From a virus, in the IMG/VR virus record IMGVR_UViG_3300003267_000006, positions 10,029-36,085 of that record: 26,057 nt of DNA. One strand, 5' to 3'. The translations under genes were made by a program, and so were the position numbers. Position 1 is the stretch's first letter. Each line of letters opens with the position of its first letter. Positions 6,807-14,340 of this stretch are shown here, in pieces. The notes under the pieces are model-generated. The model saw only the letters and a list, made by a program, of their open reading frames with translations, had not been told where the DNA came from and did no database searches.

Positions 6807-8522
6807 ATGGCACGACGCAACCGAAACCAGAACGCCCGACGCAATGCGGCGCCCGCGCGCCCGGCGAGCGCCGCCGCCAAAGCCGCCCCGGGCAAGTCGA
6901 ATGTCGTGCCGTTCCCGACCGAAGCCGAACAGCGCGCGTCGCTCGTCCGGGCGCTGCTTGACGCCCCGCACGACACGCGCACGCCCAGCATGCAACTCGC
7001 CGAACGCTACCGGATCGAGCCGAAGGCGTACACGGTGCGCGAGCAGGCTGCGTCGGCGCACGCGCTGGACTTTAACGGCACGTCAATGAACGCGCTGTCG
7101 TTCGTCGAGAACACGGGCTTCCCGGGCTTCCCGACGCTCTCCCTGCTGGGCCAGCTGCCGGAATACCGCTCGATGCATGAGCGTCTCGCCGACGAGTGCA
7201 TCCGCATGTGGGGCACGGTGGCGTCGTCGGGAGAATCCAACGATGACGTAATCCAGGCGATTGAAGCCGAACTCAAGCGCATTGATCTGCCAGCAGTCAT
7301 CCGCGAGGCCGTAATCCACGATCAGGCGTTCGGCGGCGCGCACGTTTTTTTCAAGTTCAAGGAAGACAAGGGCAAGAAAAACCTGCCGCTGGTGCTCAAG
7401 CACTATACCGTGCCGAAAGGCTCGTTCGTCGGCCTGCGCGTCGTCGAACCCTACTGGGTGACGCCGAACGACTACAACTCGATCGACCCGACCGAAGCGG
7501 ACTTCTACGAGCCGAACTCGTGGTGGATGATCGGGACCGAGGTACACGCGACCCGGCTACAAACGCTTATTTCGCGGCCTGTGGCCGACATGCTCAAGCC
7601 GTCGTACTCGTTCCGCGGCATCAGCATGACGCAACTCGCCATGCCCTACGTGGACAATTGGCTGCGCACGCGTCAGTCGGTGTCGGACACCCTCAAGCAG
7701 TTTTCGGTATCGGGTGTGCGCACCGACCTTCAGCAGGCGCTGCTGCCGGGCGCGGGGGCGTCGCTTGCCAACCGGGCAGAACTCATCAACCGCTACCGGG
7801 ACAATCGCAACATCCTGTTCCTTGACAAGGCGACCGAAGAATTTTTCCAGGTCAACACGCCACTGTCCGGGCTGGACGCCCTGCAAGCACAGTCGCAGGA
7901 GCAGATGTCCGCGGTATGCCACATCCCGCTCGTGGTCCTGCTGGGCATCACACCTACCGGGCTGAACGCGTCCAGCGAGGGCGAACTGCGCGCGTTTTAC
8001 GACTACGTCAAGGGCTACCAAAAAAACGTTCTGACGTCCCTCGTGATGAACGTGCTACGCGTGGTCCAACTCTCCCTGTTCGGCCAGATCGACCCCGGTA
8101 TCTGTTGGGAATGGACGCCGCTCTACCAGTTGACGGAGCTCGAAGCGGCCGACGTGCGCGCCAAGGACGCCGACACGGACGCGAAGTACATCGAGAACGG
8201 TGTCATCCGCCCCGATCAGGTCACCAAGCGACTGGCGAACGACCCGAATTCGGGCTACGCAGGCATCGACGGCGAGTCGCTGGAGGACATCCCCGACGAC
8301 AATATCCAGGCGATCACCGACAAGATCATGGAGGTTGGACAGGGTGACCCCGTGCCGGCCGCGCCCGTGCCGGCCGAGGCGCCCGTGCCGGCGGTCGGCA
8401 TGCCGGCCGGCGCGCTGCCGAGCGTCGCCTTTGCGGACGAGGCGACCGCCGCCGAAGGGCTGCCCGGCGCACACGCCAGCGACCCCTCGCAAACCGACGA
8501 CCCGGGCGTGCTCAAGGTATGA
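6807..8522 (+). CDS. Portal protein (DUF1073 type)
   Basis: 571 residues from ATG 6807, chosen because AAGGA lies 8 bases upstream; an in-frame TTG at 6786 precedes that ribosome site and is rejected. A basic Ala-rich N-terminus (about 1-40) is followed by the portal body with DFNGTSMNALSFVENTGFPG, WWMIGTEVHATRLQTLISRP and LVVLLGITPTGLNASSEGELRAFYDY. This last segment is typical of DUF1073/Phage_portal_3 proteins. The portal forms the dodecameric DNA channel at one capsid vertex. The C-terminal 70 residues are Pro/Ala-rich with repeated APVPA units. The stop overlaps the next start (ATGA). Some databases label this family as Acb1-like, but nothing here suggests an anti-CBASS enzyme. Confidence 0.88.
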   Translation: MARRNRNQNARRNAAPARPASAAAKAAPGKSNVVPFPTEAEQRASLVRALLDAPHDTRTPSMQLAERYRIEPKAYTVREQAASAHALDFNGTSMNALSFVENTGFPGFPTLSLLGQLPEYRSMHERLADECIRMWGTVASSGESNDDVIQAIEAELKRIDLPAVIREAVIHDQAFGGAHVFFKFKEDKGKKNLPLVLKHYTVPKGSFVGLRVVEPYWVTPNDYNSIDPTEADFYEPNSWWMIGTEVHATRLQTLISRPVADMLKPSYSFRGISMTQLAMPYVDNWLRTRQSVSDTLKQFSVSGVRTDLQQALLPGAGASLANRAELINRYRDNRNILFLDKATEEFFQVNTPLSGLDALQAQSQEQMSAVCHIPLVVLLGITPTGLNASSEGELRAFYDYVKGYQKNVLTSLVMNVLRVVQLSLFGQIDPGICWEWTPLYQLTELEAADVRAKDADTDAKYIENGVIRPDQVTKRLANDPNSGYAGIDGESLEDIPDDNIQAITDKIMEVGQGDPVPAAPVPAEAPVPAVGMPAGALPSVAFADEATAAEGLPGAHASDPSQTDDPGVLKV

Positions 8523-9523
8523 CCGAACTGCGCGCGCCCGGCAAGAAGGACATCGTACTCGGGCCGGTCGTGCCGAACGTGCAGACCGAGGCCGACTATC
8601 GGCGCCAGTTGGCTAAGGCTATCGCCAACATGACGGCGAGCTACGAATGGTGGATCGGCGCGAAGTACCGCAAGGCGCTCGCGTCCAACGAGGCCGCCGG
8701 GCGCCTGCCCATGCCTGAAATCGCGCAGGACGCCAAAGGGCCGGCTGGCGACGCCGACGACCTGTTTGGCGAACTCAACCGCCTGCGCCATTACTGGGCG
8801 AACTATTTCGATACGCTCGCCAAGAAATTGGCCGAACAGGCCACGTGGCAGTGGTATCGAGACAACACCAACGCGTGGCAAGGCAAACTGCGCCGCGCCG
8901 GCTTCGACATCAAAATGGACCTGACGGACAGTCAAAAACTGATCCTGAAGACCAAGGTGCCAGAGAACGTAACGCTGATTCGCTCGATCCACCAGGACTA
9001 CCACAAGGACATCGAGGGCATCGTCTCACGCAGCTTCCTGAAGGGCCGCGACCTCGCGCCGATGGCCGAGCAGATCAAAGCCCGTGGCAGCGTCACGACG
9101 CGCCGGGCGGCGCTGATCGCGCGCGATCAGTCGAACAAGGCTACGGCGCAGATGAATTCCGCCCGGCAGAAGGAACTCGGCTTAACCTGGGCGGTCTGGA
9201 TCCACTCGTCGGCAGGCAAGGAACCGCGTGAAAAGCACGTGCGCGCTGGGCGCGAGCAGTGGGTATTCAACACACAGGAAGGAATCGACTTTAACGACGG
9301 CTTCGGGCATGTGCTGCCCGGCGAGGCGATCAACTGTAAGTGCCACTCCCGGACCATCATCCCAGCATTAGGCCGGGGCGACATCGAGTCGATCGATGAC
9401 CTAGACAACGTGACGGGCTTCCCGGGCGCCTACAAGGCAAAGCCCGGAAAGAGCGCCGGGCCGAAGATGAAACAGGACGTGACGAAGACGCGACTGCCCG
9501 GGCAGTCGGTCAAATACAGCTAG
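8519..9523 (+). CDS. Mu F-like / SPP1 gp7-like minor head protein
   Basis: 334 residues. The C-terminal domain shows LIARDQSNKATAQMNSARQ (199-216), GLTWAVWIHS (221-230), the EPREKH segment (235-240), and PGEAINCKC (267-275), the ordered motifs of the phage Mu F-like / SPP1 gp7 head morphogenesis family. A few copies of this protein enter the capsid with the portal. The N-terminal 180 residues are helical and specific to this phage group. The ATG overlaps the portal stop by four bases and the gene ends at a GC-rich hairpin, so it closes the first head-gene block. Confidence 0.88.
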   Translation: MTELRAPGKKDIVLGPVVPNVQTEADYRRQLAKAIANMTASYEWWIGAKYRKALASNEAAGRLPMPEIAQDAKGPAGDADDLFGELNRLRHYWANYFDTLAKKLAEQATWQWYRDNTNAWQGKLRRAGFDIKMDLTDSQKLILKTKVPENVTLIRSIHQDYHKDIEGIVSRSFLKGRDLAPMAEQIKARGSVTTRRAALIARDQSNKATAQMNSARQKELGLTWAVWIHSSAGKEPREKHVRAGREQWVFNTQEGIDFNDGFGHVLPGEAINCKCHSRTIIPALGRGDIESIDDLDNVTGFPGAYKAKPGKSAGPKMKQDVTKTRLPGQSVKYS

Positions 9524-9543
9524 CCCCGCCGTAGCGGGCGGGG
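9524..9543. terminator. GC hairpin between convergent genes
   Basis: CCCCGCC pairs with GGCGGGG over a 6-base loop directly after the stop of the Mu F-like gene; it is followed on the plus strand by TTGTGGTT, a poor T run. It separates the plus operon from the convergent minus-strand cassette ending at 9550. Confidence 0.6.
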
Positions 9544-9549
9544 TTGTGG

Positions 9550-9747
9550 TTAGGCGTTTTCGGCAGCGTCGGATTCGCATACGTCGCACGTGTAGCCGGA
9601 CCGTAACGGCGCTTTGCAATCTGCGCACCGGTAACCGGATTGATAGTGGACGTTCAGTACAGTTCCGATTGCCTGTTCGCAATAGTCAGCCGGCGGGGCT
9701 TCGCACGCGGATGCGACTAGGCATCCGCAAAATTTGCAGTTTTCCAT
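9550..9747 (-). CDS. Small cysteine-rich zinc-binding protein
   Basis: 65 residues from ATG 9747. CKFCGC near the N-terminus, CEAP and YCEQ in the middle, then YRCADCKAPLRSGYTCDVCE near the C-terminus. The last two CxxC pairs form a likely zinc ribbon. The ATG lies one base after the stop of the preceding minus-strand gene (TGA-T-ATG), so the two are probably co-translated. A longer version of this frame (starting at 9936) runs over the neighbour and is rejected. Function unknown; small zinc ribbons of this kind in phages are often DNA-, RNA- or protein-binding. Confidence 0.7.
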   Translation of the reverse strand: MENCKFCGCLVASACEAPPADYCEQAIGTVLNVHYQSGYRCADCKAPLRSGYTCDVCESDAAENA

Positions 9748-9748
9748 A

Positions 9749-9961
9749 TCAGAATGCGAAGTAGGCAAAGAAGCCGATTTTGGGGTCGCAGTCTTCACTG
9801 TCATATTCCGCTGCTTGCGACAGAATACCTTTTGCCTTGCAGAACTGCACGGCGTCCTCGCAGAACGCTGAAAGCATGTCTTTGCGGCAGAAGGTGATTT
9901 CAGCGGCAACGCCTTCGCGTGCCAGTTGCGCTTCAATTTTTGCCTTGATCGTGTTCAACAT
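9749..9961 (-). CDS. Small protein of unknown function
   Basis: 70 residues (MLNTIKAKIEAQLAREGVAA at the start), with an N-terminal helix, four Cys spread along the chain, and an aromatic end (FFAYFAF). AGGGGA lies 5 bases before the ATG, and a strong promoter is 36 bases upstream. With the zinc-binding gene that follows, it forms a two-gene cassette on the opposite strand to the flanking head genes and visibly richer in A and T. This looks like a moron-type insertion. I do not recognise the family. Confidence 0.7.
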   Translation of the reverse strand: MLNTIKAKIEAQLAREGVAAEITFCRKDMLSAFCEDAVQFCKAKGILSQAAEYDSEDCDPKIGFFAYFAF

Positions 9962-9997
9962 TTCGTTCCCCTTGCGTGTTGCGTTGTCGATGGCTGA

Positions 9998-10025
9998 ATT
10001 CTACCAAAGTTAAACGGAATGTCAA
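9998..10025 (-). promoter_or_regulatory. Sigma70-type promoter of the minus-strand cassette
   Basis: Minus-strand TTGACA (10025-10020), a 16-base spacer and TAGAAT (10003-9998), pointing at the gene starting at 9961. It is divergent from the plus-strand promoter at 10066-10094. Confidence 0.7.
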
Positions 10026-10051
10026 GAGTTTGTCAGGCTGTCACTCTTTGA
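10022..10051. promoter_or_regulatory. Imperfect dyad between divergent promoters
   Basis: TCAAGAGT and ACTCTTTGA form an inverted repeat with one bulged base across a 13-base centre that also holds two GTCA. The left half overlaps the -35 box of the minus promoter and the right half lies just before the plus promoter, a suitable place for a shared operator. Confidence 0.35.
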
Positions 10052-10065
10052 TATTTGCTATCGCG

Positions 10066-10094
10066 TTGCAGAACTTCATACGACACGCTAATAT
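10066..10094 (+). promoter_or_regulatory. Sigma70-type promoter for the capsid block
   Basis: TTGCAG (10066-10071), a 17-base spacer and TAATAT (10089-10094). The expected start near 10101 leaves a leader of about 23 bases before the protease/scaffold ATG at 10124. It allows capsid genes to be expressed separately from the packaging genes. Confidence 0.6.
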
Positions 10095-10123
10095 CACGCG
10101 GAACAGCACAATAGCTAAAGCTA

Positions 10124-11470
10124 ATGCCCGAAATCGTCTTCGCGTTCGACCGCAAGTCCGCCCGCTCCCGGGATGCGGATGGCCGTATGCGCGTGAAAGA
10201 CTGCATCCTCTCCACGGCCGAGGTGAATCCCTACCCGGGTTCGCAAATCCCGAAGTGGGATGCCATGGGGCTGGAGCCGCGCAAGATTTACGATCTTTAC
10301 CGCGACCCGGACGAATTGCGCAAGGCCGCGAAGACCTTCGAGGGGATTCCCCTCATGGTCAAGCACATCGTGCAGACCGCAGACAACCCGCGCAAGGAAT
10401 ACATCGGCGGATCGGTGCACGACGTGACATTTGACGGCAAGCACCTGCGGGGTGACCTGCTCGTGTGGGATGGCTACGCCATTGACCTGATTGACGCCGA
10501 CGAGTTGAGCGATCTCTCGTGCGGTTACCGATACGATCCTGTCATGCAGTCGGGCGAGGCTGGCGGGACGAAGTACGACGGCGTGATGCGCAACATTCAG
10601 GGCAATCATGTCGCGCTTGTCGACGACGGCCGGGCAACCGGCGCGCACGTGGCCGACTCGGCCATGCGCGAAAACCCGCAGACGCCCGACCCATCCATGC
10701 AACCGGAGAGCAACATGCCGTTTCCCGAAGAAAACAAGGACCAGGCGCCCGAAGGCGCTACACCGGCTGCTGCCGGCACTGCACCCGCCCCAGGCTCACC
10801 CGAAGGTGAAAACAACGAGCAGATGAATATGGCCTCGATCGGCCAGGCGCTCAAGCAGATTGCTACGCTGCTCACAAACATCCACGCGCGCTTGCCGGCC
10901 GCACCCGCTGCAGCCCCTGCGGCCGCACCGGGCGCTATGGACGAAGGCGGCGAACCAACCGGCGAAGTGCCGGCGACGACCGAGGGTGAAGCCGAATCGT
11001 CCCTGGCGATGCAGCCCGCAGTCGGCGCGCAAGACGACCTTGACGGGCCGCCGCTGACCGACGAACAGGAAGGCACCCCGGCCCGCGGCGACAAGACGCC
11101 GATCGCAGCCATGGACTCGAAGACCGTCAAGGCGATCGTCGACGCCGCCGTGCAAGCTGACCGCAAGCGCGGCGCCGCTGTCGAGCAGGCCAAGCGCGAC
11201 GTGCGCGGCGTGCTCGGCGACGTGATCGGCATGGACTCGGCGGGCGACATTTACCGCGAGGCGCTGACGCAGGCCGGCATGGATGTCTCGTCGCTTGCCA
11301 AGGGCCAGGAAAAGGTGGCATGGCAGGCATACGCCAGCGCAACCGCCCAGGCGGCCGGCGCACGTCCTCGCGGTGCTGGTCCGTCGCACGCCATGGACAG
11401 CACCAACGGTCAGAAACCTGCAGAACCGGCCTATATGGCCAGCCTGCGCAAGATTGCCGTGAAGGGTTAA
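10124..11470 (+). CDS. DUF2213 prohead protease/scaffold
   Basis: 448 residues. The N-terminal domain (about 1-185) contains FEGIPLMVKHI with H81, ADELSDLSCGYRYD with S132 and NIQGNHVALVDDGR with H162, a layout like HK97/herpes-type prohead proteases with His and a Ser in an LSxGY motif. I infer a Ser/His protease that processes the scaffold. From about 185 onwards the chain is Pro/Ala/Glu/Gln-rich and disordered, followed by a helical C-terminus (AIVDAAVQADRKRGAAVEQA), which fits a scaffold fused to the protease. The upstream ribosome site is weak. The cement and capsid genes follow at short spacing. Confidence 0.8.
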   Translation: MPEIVFAFDRKSARSRDADGRMRVKDCILSTAEVNPYPGSQIPKWDAMGLEPRKIYDLYRDPDELRKAAKTFEGIPLMVKHIVQTADNPRKEYIGGSVHDVTFDGKHLRGDLLVWDGYAIDLIDADELSDLSCGYRYDPVMQSGEAGGTKYDGVMRNIQGNHVALVDDGRATGAHVADSAMRENPQTPDPSMQPESNMPFPEENKDQAPEGATPAAAGTAPAPGSPEGENNEQMNMASIGQALKQIATLLTNIHARLPAAPAAAPAAAPGAMDEGGEPTGEVPATTEGEAESSLAMQPAVGAQDDLDGPPLTDEQEGTPARGDKTPIAAMDSKTVKAIVDAAVQADRKRGAAVEQAKRDVRGVLGDVIGMDSAGDIYREALTQAGMDVSSLAKGQEKVAWQAYASATAQAAGARPRGAGPSHAMDSTNGQKPAEPAYMASLRKIAVKG

Positions 11471-11510
11471 CGCCCCAACGGACAAACCCTGAAACGGCAA
11501 AGGAGAAATC

Positions 11511-12014
11511 ATGTTTCAGAACCAGGTGTACATCACCCCGGCCCAAGCGCTGCCCGGCGACTTCGCGTCGTCCAACCCAATGGAATACAAGCTGTCGTCG
11601 ACCGGCAAGATGGTCGCGGACTCCGCAGGCGTCAAGGTCGGCCAGTTCGCCGCCCTGAACGCCGACGGCACCGTGACGACCGTCCCGGGCGCCGCGCCTG
11701 CTGGCGGCCTGTCGCGCGTGGGCTTCGTGCATCGCGAGAACAACGCGCAGATCGCGACCTACCTGGCCGAATCGGGCTACATGATCCAGCCGGGCCAGGC
11801 CGTCGCGCTGTTCGGTTCGGGCGACTTCTGGATCAACGCCGACGCCGTGACGGGCTCGCCGGTTCGCGGCGCCACCGTGTGCTGGGACACGACCACGGGC
11901 CTGATCAACATCGGTGCGACCCCGACCGCAACCCTCATCGACACGGGTTACGACCTGATCTCGGAGACGGCTACGGTCAACGCCACGGTCATCATTTCGA
12001 ATCTGCGTTCGTAA
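11511..12014 (+). CDS. Capsid cement/decoration protein (gp24-like)
   Basis: 167 residues, beta-rich. It has the pattern of the phage structural cement gp24 family: MFQNQVYITPAQALPGDFAS start, VGQFAALNADGTVTT, GGLSRVGFVHRENNAQI and a WDTTTGLINIG turn near the end. It stabilises the expanded capsid shell. AAAGGAG lies 5 bases before the ATG. It sits between the scaffold and major capsid genes, the usual place for this family. Confidence 0.8.
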   Translation: MFQNQVYITPAQALPGDFASSNPMEYKLSSTGKMVADSAGVKVGQFAALNADGTVTTVPGAAPAGGLSRVGFVHRENNAQIATYLAESGYMIQPGQAVALFGSGDFWINADAVTGSPVRGATVCWDTTTGLINIGATPTATLIDTGYDLISETATVNATVIISNLRS

Positions 12015-12050
12015 TCCGATCGCCTCGCACAGACTCAAAGGAGAATTGAA

Positions 12051-13058
12051 ATGCGCGACTCTCAATTGATCGCACAGCTGCAGGCGAAAGGTGTGATCCT
12101 GCCCTATGGCGTGAAGGATGTTTCGACCGCCGTGTCGGACTACGCCATGGATGCGGCCGATCTGACCCCGCACCTGGTGGGCACACCGAATGCGGGCATC
12201 CCGACCTACCTGACGACCTACGTCGATCCGAAGGTGATCGAGGTACTGGTTGCCCCGATGAAGGCCGCCGAGATCACCGGCGAATCCAAGAAAGGCGACT
12301 GGACGACCCTGACGGCTACCTGGATTCAGGCGGAACCGACGACCAATGTCGCGACGTACGGCGACTACGCAGCGGGCGGTGACTCGAAGGCGAACGTCAA
12401 CTACCCGCAACGCCAGTCGTATTTCTTCCAGACGTGGACCCGCTGGGGCGAGCGCGAACTGGAAATGGCCGGCGCCGGGCGTGTCGACCTGGCTGCACAG
12501 CTGAACTACTCGTCGGCTCTCGGCCTGGCGAAGTTCCTGAACAGCTCGTACCTGTTCGGCGTCTCGGGTCTGCAGAACTATGGCCTGACCAATGATCCGC
12601 GTCTGCCGACCCCGGTCGCCGGCACGGTCAACTGGGCGACCGCCGTAGCCGAAGACGTCTACAACGACGTCGTGGCCATGTACAAGGCGCTGCAGGCACA
12701 ACTGCAAGGTCTGGCCGAACAGGACATGGAGATCGTCCTGGCAATGCCGCCGAGCGCCGCCGCCGACTTCAACCGTGTCAACACCTACGGCCTGTCGCCT
12801 GCGAAACTGTTCAAGGACGCGTTCCCGAACATGCGCATCGTGACCGTGCCGGAATACGACACGGCCGGTGGCCGCCTGGTACAGATGTGGATTCCGCGCC
12901 TGGAGGGTCAGGACTCGGCCACCTGCGGCTTCACGGAAAAGATGCGCGCCCACGCCATTGAGCGGTACTCGTCCTACTTCCGTCAGAAGAAGTCGGCCGG
13001 CACTTGGGGTGCAGTGATCTGGCGTCCGGTCTGCTGCACGCAGAAGCTCGGCGTGTAA
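12051..13058 (+). CDS. Major capsid protein (DUF2184 type)
   Basis: 335 residues. Recognised by the N-terminal arm with PYGVKDVSTAVSDYAMDAAD and TPNAGIPTYLTTYVDPKVIE, the QTWTRWGERELEMA helix and the C-terminal strand segment GAVIWRPVCCT, as in DUF2184 capsid proteins with an HK97 fold. A strong AAAGGAG precedes the ATG. A perfect GC-rich terminator follows 37 bases after the stop, which limits readthrough and fits the high expression needed for this protein. No protease site could be placed with confidence. Confidence 0.88.
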   Translation: MRDSQLIAQLQAKGVILPYGVKDVSTAVSDYAMDAADLTPHLVGTPNAGIPTYLTTYVDPKVIEVLVAPMKAAEITGESKKGDWTTLTATWIQAEPTTNVATYGDYAAGGDSKANVNYPQRQSYFFQTWTRWGERELEMAGAGRVDLAAQLNYSSALGLAKFLNSSYLFGVSGLQNYGLTNDPRLPTPVAGTVNWATAVAEDVYNDVVAMYKALQAQLQGLAEQDMEIVLAMPPSAAADFNRVNTYGLSPAKLFKDAFPNMRIVTVPEYDTAGGRLVQMWIPRLEGQDSATCGFTEKMRAHAIERYSSYFRQKKSAGTWGAVIWRPVCCTQKLGV

Positions 13059-13094
13059 GCACGGCCTCGCAACCTCGGTTGCGCGGATGAAACG

Positions 13095-13119
13095 AAAGGC
13101 CCGCTTCGGCGGGCCTTTT
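13095..13119 (+). terminator. Rho-independent terminator after the major capsid gene
   Basis: AAAGGCCCGC, a TTCG tetraloop, GCGGGCCTTT, then T. The perfect 10-base stem with a UUCG loop is very stable. Nearly the same stem is reused in the terminator at 18369-18397. Confidence 0.9.
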
Positions 13120-13135
13120 GCACCATCCGTGGCGG

Positions 13136-13192
13136 CCCGTGCGTAAATGCGACAGCCTTTCGTAACATTTACCTAACACATTATCGCACGGG
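13136..13192. repeat. Nested inverted repeats in the post-capsid gap
   Basis: The outer arms CCCGTGCG (13136-13143) and CGCACGGG (13185-13192) enclose GTAAATG (13143-13149) and CATTTAC (13166-13172). Together they can form a long two-part stem with an asymmetric 12-base AT-rich bulge. This part of the 400-base gap between the capsid and connector genes is AT-richer than its surroundings. Confidence 0.55.
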
Positions 13193-13203
13193 ACGTTGAG
13201 CAA

Positions 13204-13362
13204 TTGATCGACAAACGCGCGGCGTCGCTAGGATTTCACTACGGCGGCCCGGCCATCAGTCATCGCGAGCGCGCGGAGGACGAAGTCGTACACGAATTGC
13301 TGGGTGATCTGCCCGAGGGACCCGCGAAGCAGCTCATCGAACACCTACTCTCGAAAATGTAG
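13204..13362 (+). CDS. Possible small protein with a non-ATG start
   Basis: A 52-residue frame from TTG 13204: LIDKRAASLGFHYGG, then a charged region and EGPAKQLIEHLLSKM at the end. The amphipathic helical C-terminus and codon pattern look like real coding sequence, but there is no ATG and only a weak GGGA upstream. The same frame has ATG 13147 followed by a TAA at 13174, so this may be a gene broken by one stop codon. It is followed at once by the promoter at 13368. Function unknown. Confidence 0.4.
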   Translation: MIDKRAASLGFHYGGPAISHRERAEDEVVHELLGDLPEGPAKQLIEHLLSKM

Positions 13363-13367
13363 GCGAC

Positions 13368-13396
13368 ATGACAAAGCGCTGACCTTGCGCTAAACT
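13368..13396 (+). promoter_or_regulatory. Sigma70-type promoter for the connector/tail block
   Basis: ATGACA (13368-13373), a 17-base spacer and TAAACT (13391-13396). The expected start at about 13403 lies at the foot of a 5' hairpin (GGCGGCC pairing with GGTCGCC over CTGC, 13402-13419), which could stabilise the leader. It restarts transcription after the capsid terminator. Confidence 0.6.
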
Positions 13397-13460
13397 GAAG
13401 AGGCGGCCCTGCGGTCGCCCCCTTTACGTTTGCGTCAACCCCTATACGGAGAACACACTC

Positions 13461-13820
13461 ATGGCTAAAGCCGGAAACCGCGCCCGCGCTGCGGAAGGTT
13501 TGTCGATCGCCTGCAAGTTGCCCAGCGGCCTGCACATCAAGCACCACGAGCTCGGCATCGATCTGAAGTTGCACGGCTCGCATTCGCCCTACGCCGTGGC
13601 CGGTCACGGCATCACCCGCGGCGTGCCGGTCGACGTCTGGAGCGCCATCAAGACGGTCTATGCGGGCGCGGCCTGGCTCAAGAACGAAGTCGTGTTTGCG
13701 ACGACCGACCCCGAGTCGGCCGCCGACAAGGCCGAAGAGCGCGAGGGAGTCAAGGCGGGCTTCGAGCCGATCGACCCGGACAACCTGCCGCGCGGCATCG
13801 AGAACCCGGGCAACGAGTAA
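13461..13820 (+). CDS. Conserved virion-block protein of unknown function
   Basis: 119 residues (MAKAGNRARAAEGLSIACKL at the start). There is a His-rich section GLHIKHHELGIDLKLHGSHS (about 23-42), a helix with VWSAIKTVYAGAAWLKN, and an acidic, probably disordered tail ending in ENPGNE. GGAG lies 9 bases before the ATG. It is the first gene of the block between capsid and connectors, so a minor head or head-tail joining role is likely by position. I do not recognise a named family. Confidence 0.75.
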   Translation: MAKAGNRARAAEGLSIACKLPSGLHIKHHELGIDLKLHGSHSPYAVAGHGITRGVPVDVWSAIKTVYAGAAWLKNEVVFATTDPESAADKAEEREGVKAGFEPIDPDNLPRGIENPGNE

Positions 13821-13827
13821 GCAGGAC

Positions 13828-13854
13828 GAGCCCGCAAGGGCTCCCTCAGGAGCC
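13828..13854 (+). promoter_or_regulatory. Two alternative hairpins covering a ribosome site
   Basis: GAGCCC-GCAA-GGGCTC (13828-13843) and GGCTCC-CTCA-GGAGCC (13839-13854) share the central GGCTC and cannot form together. The second stem hides the AGGAG ribosome site of the gene starting at 13858. Translation of the upstream gene to its stop at 13820 could influence which forms. Confidence 0.4.
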
Positions 13855-13857
13855 AAC

Positions 13858-14340
13858 ATGGCGCAAGTCGTATTCGTTACGGCCGACTTCATTGCCGAAT
13901 ACCCCGAATTTACCGGCCTGACCGACCCGCGCGCGCAGTCGATGTTCAACATCGCGCAGCAGTCGCTGCTCGACAATACGGACAACTCGCCCGTGATGGA
14001 CATCCCGTACCGGACGCAGCTGTTCTACATGCTGGTCGCGCACTTGCTGACGATTTTCAAGCTCAGCCCGGCGACCGGCGCCGGCAACAACACGCCGCCC
14101 GGGCGGATCTCGTCTGCAACCGAGGGCACTGTCTCGTCGTCGTTCGAGTACAACGTACCGACTGGCTCGGCCATGATGGCGTGGTATCTGCAGACGCAAT
14201 ACGGCGCGATGTTCTGGACCGCTACAGCGCAGTTTCGCAGCATGCTCTACTACGCTAGCGGCGCGAGCGGCATCGGCTCGGCCCGCGCCTATAGCTCGGC
14301 GCCGTTCAACGTCCCCGCCGGCATCATCGTCGCGCCATGA
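13858..14340 (+). CDS. Head-tail connector (DUF4054-like)
   Basis: 160 residues from ATG 13858; AGGAG is 5 bases upstream, and the longer frame from 13660 runs through the preceding gene and is rejected. Recognised by FIAEYPEFTGLTDPRAQSMF (about 11-30), YRTQLFYMLVAHLLTIF and the Ser-rich GTVSSSFEYNVPTGSAMMAW followed by QTQYGAMFW. This is the pattern of DUF4054 head completion/adaptor proteins, which form the first ring under the portal. The stop overlaps the next start (ATGA at 14337-14340). Confidence 0.75.
   Translation: MAQVVFVTADFIAEYPEFTGLTDPRAQSMFNIAQQSLLDNTDNSPVMDIPYRTQLFYMLVAHLLTIFKLSPATGAGNNTPPGRISSATEGTVSSSFEYNVPTGSAMMAWYLQTQYGAMFWTATAQFRSMLYYASGASGIGSARAYSSAPFNVPAGIIVAP

Noticed and set aside
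6807-8522. Anti-CBASS (Acb1-like) function for the portal gene
   Set aside because: Some databases label DUF1073 proteins this way, but gene order and length show a portal, and I see no Acb1 phosphodiesterase HxT motifs.
11127-12953. 608-codon open frame on the minus strand
   Set aside because: It lies opposite the protease/scaffold, cement and major capsid genes, is very Arg/Val/Gly-rich, and has no ribosome site. GC-rich codon use on the plus strand leaves the antisense frame open by chance.
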